7,044 nucleotides of DNA. It comes from Cyanobacteria bacterium UBA8803 (GTDB lineage Bacteria > Cyanobacteriota > Cyanobacteriia > Cyanobacteriales > Coleofasciculaceae). The notes below the pieces were generated by a model. The model had not been told where the DNA came from, made no database searches, and was given only the letters and a program-made list of their open reading frames with translations. Below are positions 5,232-7,044 of this stretch, in pieces (position 1 is the stretch's first letter; every line of letters begins with the position of its first letter). The stretch spans positions 1,800 through 8,843 of the forward strand of contig DNXU01000611.1 in assembly GCA_003505715.1 (NCBI GenBank). The letters run 5' to 3'. The position numbers and the translations under genes were made by a program.

Positions 5232-6509
5232 ATGGCGAAGATTTTAGTGGTTGATGACGATCTGACCGTTCAGTTAGTGCTGAGGAATTTACTCAAAAAC
5301 CAAGGTCACGAGGTCATGATTGCCCAGAATGGAGAAGAGGGACTGCAAAAAGCCAAGTTAATGCATCCCGATTTGATGATTTGTGATTGGGTAATGCCAC
5401 ATCTGGATGGGTTAGAAGTTTGTCGGCGGGTGAAAGCCGATCCAGAACTGGCAACCACCTTCTTGATTTTGCTAACCATGCGCGACCAAATCCCAGACCG
5501 GATCGAGGGGTTGGATGCTGGAGCAGATGAATTTATCTCCAAACCTATTATGACCGAGGAGTTATTGGCACGGGTGAGAGCAGGACTGCGCTCTTCTCAG
5601 TTAACCCAACAATTAAGCCAAGCCCTACGGCAGTTGCAACGCACTCAAGCACAGCTGGTACAAACTGAAAAAATGGTTAGCCTGTGGCAGTTGGTGGCAG
5701 GAATTGCACACGAACTCAATAACCCTATTACCTTTATCTACAGTAACCTGACTTATGTAGAACGCTATACCCAAGACCTGATTGAGCTAGCACATCTCTA
5801 TCAAGGAATTACCCCTAACCCTAGTCCTGAAGTTGCCGAAAAACTGGAAGCTATCGACCTGAACTTTCTCATGGATGACTTGCCTAAAGTTTTATCCTCC
5901 ATGCGCCGGGGAGCAGAGCGCATTGAAAAAATGGTGCTGTCTTTACAAAAATTTTCCCGCCAGAATCGCTCTAACCTACAATTTGTCGATATTCACCGCG
6001 AACTCGATAACACCCTATTGATTTTGCAGCACCGCTTACAGTCCTGTAAAGAAGAGTTTGGGATTGAGGTCATTAAGAACTACGACGAAGACTTACCGCT
6101 TGTAGAATGTTACGCCAGCCAGTTAAATCAAGTATTTCTAAATATTCTTAACAATGCTATTGATGCGATCGAGTACGAAGATCGCACGTCAATAGGTCGA
6201 ATTGCGATCCGGACTCAACGGTTAGCTCCCGATCGCATCGCAATCGGAATTGCCAATAATGGGCCGGAAATTCCGCCCGAAATCAAAGCACGCATTTTTG
6301 ACCCCTTCTTCACCACCAAACCTGTAGGTAGTGGTACAGGATTAGGGCTAGCGATTAGCTACCAGATTATTGTGGATCAACATCAGGGATTGCTCAAGTG
6401 CCTGTCGGAACCGGATTTGGGTACGGAGTTTTGGATTGAGATTCCTTGCTACATAAATAAGCCGATGCTTCCGAGTCAGGAAATCTTGCCAGGTTTTGTT
6501 AGCGGGTAA
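5232..6509 (+). CDS. Response regulator-histidine kinase hybrid (REC-HisKA-HATPase)
   Basis: Soluble signalling protein, 425 residues from the ATG at 5232. Residues 3-120 form a receiver domain with acidic pair D8-D9, phospho-acceptor D52 in CDWVMP, T82 and K104 in SKP. A coiled-coil linker (about 121-150) leads to a dimerisation/phospho-acceptor domain with H160 in AGIAHELNNP. The ATP-binding domain carries the N box (NQVFLNILNNAIDAI, 299-313), a divergent G1 box (NNGPEIP, 342-348), the F region (IFDPFF, 355-360) and G2 GTGLGL (368-373). There is no transmembrane segment, HAMP, PAS or DNA-binding domain, so its input probably comes by phosphorylation of the receiver. This kinase type responds to other kinases or HPt proteins, consistent with the HPt gene 23 bases upstream. 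GTG at 5223 would add three residues, but MAKILVVDDD is the usual receiver start. Confidence 0.93.
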   Translation: MAKILVVDDDLTVQLVLRNLLKNQGHEVMIAQNGEEGLQKAKLMHPDLMICDWVMPHLDGLEVCRRVKADPELATTFLILLTMRDQIPDRIEGLDAGADEFISKPIMTEELLARVRAGLRSSQLTQQLSQALRQLQRTQAQLVQTEKMVSLWQLVAGIAHELNNPITFIYSNLTYVERYTQDLIELAHLYQGITPNPSPEVAEKLEAIDLNFLMDDLPKVLSSMRRGAERIEKMVLSLQKFSRQNRSNLQFVDIHRELDNTLLILQHRLQSCKEEFGIEVIKNYDEDLPLVECYASQLNQVFLNILNNAIDAIEYEDRTSIGRIAIRTQRLAPDRIAIGIANNGPEIPPEIKARIFDPFFTTKPVGSGTGLGLAISYQIIVDQHQGLLKCLSEPDLGTEFWIEIPCYINKPMLPSQEILPGFVSG

Positions 6510-6869
6510 GGGTCGAGGGCCGCCCCTCTTCGCTGGCTAAGACCTCCCTGCCTCGCCTACAACCCACCTTCCGCACCCTCAACTGGTACAATCGGTTTTC
6601 TCTTAATTAGCAATTGGGAATTACTAACTTTTAATACAAGGGATACGGCAAAAACTCTTCCCATTCCCCATATTTATGCCTTCCTACGGAGAACCTCTAT
6701 AAGAAAATTCTCTGTCTATAAAGATTAAATGATGCTAAGAATACTGCTTTTCTCGTTTTGTCTAAGATAAAATTACTTTTTTAATTTTCCGGACTTGGAT
6801 TAAGCGCCAATGAAGCTTAAGACAAAAGCTCCTTAAGAGAATATTTTATTACAAATTGGGTAGTTGCTC
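6510..6869. other. Gene-free spacer upstream of the TPS-domain gene
   Basis: No ORF, tRNA or mobile element is visible in these 360 bases. The first 80 are GC-rich and begin with the stem-loop at 6515-6528. The rest is AT-rich. Promoter-like pieces include TACAAT (6587-6592) and TATAAA (6717-6722), both without a good -35. Near the gene, TTAAGC (6800-6805) faces GCTTAA (6815-6820) across nine bases, and AAGCTTAAGA (6813-6822) is nearly repeated as AAGCTCCTTAAGA (6826-6838). This suggests a long regulated leader for the exoprotein gene, but no element can be named. Confidence 0.5.
6515..6528 (+). terminator. Weak stem-loop after the hybrid kinase
   Basis: GAGGG-CCGC-CCCTC lies six bases after the kinase stop codon. 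The five-base GC-rich stem sits where a terminator is expected, but only two T follow, so intrinsic termination would be poor. It may instead be a 3' stabilising hairpin. Confidence 0.3.
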
Positions 6870-7044
6870 ATGAATATATTACAAAAGCGCCTGAGCGAGC
6901 TATTTTTAATTTTTTCTTTTATAAGAGTAATGAGTTTGGGGATAGCAGGGCTGGATACTATTTCCCCAGCTTTCGCTGAATCTATAACCCCAGCAATTGA
7001 TGGCACGGGTACAGTGGTTACTCCTGATGGTAACCGTGTAGATA
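6870..7044 (+). CDS. Filamentous haemagglutinin-like TPS-domain exoprotein, 5' end only
   Basis: The window ends inside this gene, leaving 58 codons with no stop. The product starts MNILQKRLSELF, with a hydrophobic stretch up to about residue 28 and a signal peptidase I site at SPAFA-ES (after residue 36). The mature N-terminus has SITPAIDGTGTVVTPDGNRV, which matches the opening strand of the haemagglutination-activity (two-partner secretion) domain common in cyanobacterial secreted beta-helix proteins. Such proteins go through Sec to the periplasm and are exported by a TpsB/Omp85-type pore; they are usually very long and act in adhesion or surface contact. No partner pore gene is within the window. 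The ATG is chosen from the signal peptide position; only a poor ribosome site precedes it. The domain call rests on about 20 residues. Confidence 0.8.
   Translation, partial: MNILQKRLSELFLIFSFIRVMSLGIAGLDTISPAFAESITPAIDGTGTVVTPDGNRVD

Noticed and set aside
6587..6722. TACAAT and TATAAA as promoters of the TPS gene
   Set aside because: Neither has a -35 hexamer at acceptable spacing, and such AT-rich matches are expected by chance in this spacer, so no promoter feature was called.

Overview
This looks like a chromosomal window from a cyanobacterium, probably a filamentous one; I cannot name the genus. Four perfect copies of the cyanobacterial HIP1 octamer GCGATCGC (115-122, 670-677, 5083-5090, 5166-5173) support this. 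So do a glycogen synthase with the [11 protein letters not shown]-terminus I associate with cyanobacteria, short heptameric tandem repeats between genes, and the start of a haemagglutination-type two-partner-secretion protein. Most genes lack a clear Shine-Dalgarno sequence, and several start at GTG or TTG.

Layout. On the minus strand at the left end are pyrF (15-731, orotidine 5'-phosphate decarboxylase) and, just upstream on the same strand, a previously easy-to-miss 30-codon membrane peptide gene (829-921). The peptide gene has the only textbook Shine-Dalgarno of the window and a leader rich in inverted repeats. After a heptad-repeat array (1117-1163) come two more minus-strand genes, a CapA/PGA_cap-type membrane-anchored phosphoesterase (1208-2362) and, upstream of it, a secreted M23 LytM-type metallopeptidase (2423-3055). 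They probably form a small cell-envelope unit. Divergent from them is glgA (3216-4646, glycogen synthase). After a repeat-derived inverted repeat (4660-4741) and a promoter whose -10 lies inside a palindrome (4763-4797), a two-gene phosphorelay unit follows: a stand-alone HPt protein (4834-5208) and a REC-histidine kinase hybrid (5232-6509). A 360-base gene-free leader then precedes the truncated 5' end of a secreted TPS-domain (filamentous haemagglutinin-like) gene (6870 to the window end).

Functionally this is mainly housekeeping metabolism (pyrimidines, glycogen), envelope maintenance, and a signalling module beside a large exoprotein gene. I see no phage, transposase, CRISPR array or defence cluster. 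The parts most worth attention are the unannotated-type small membrane ORF with its structured leader, the palindromic HPt promoter, the degenerate G1 box of the kinase, and the heptad repeats, one of which supplies the pyrF stop codon.
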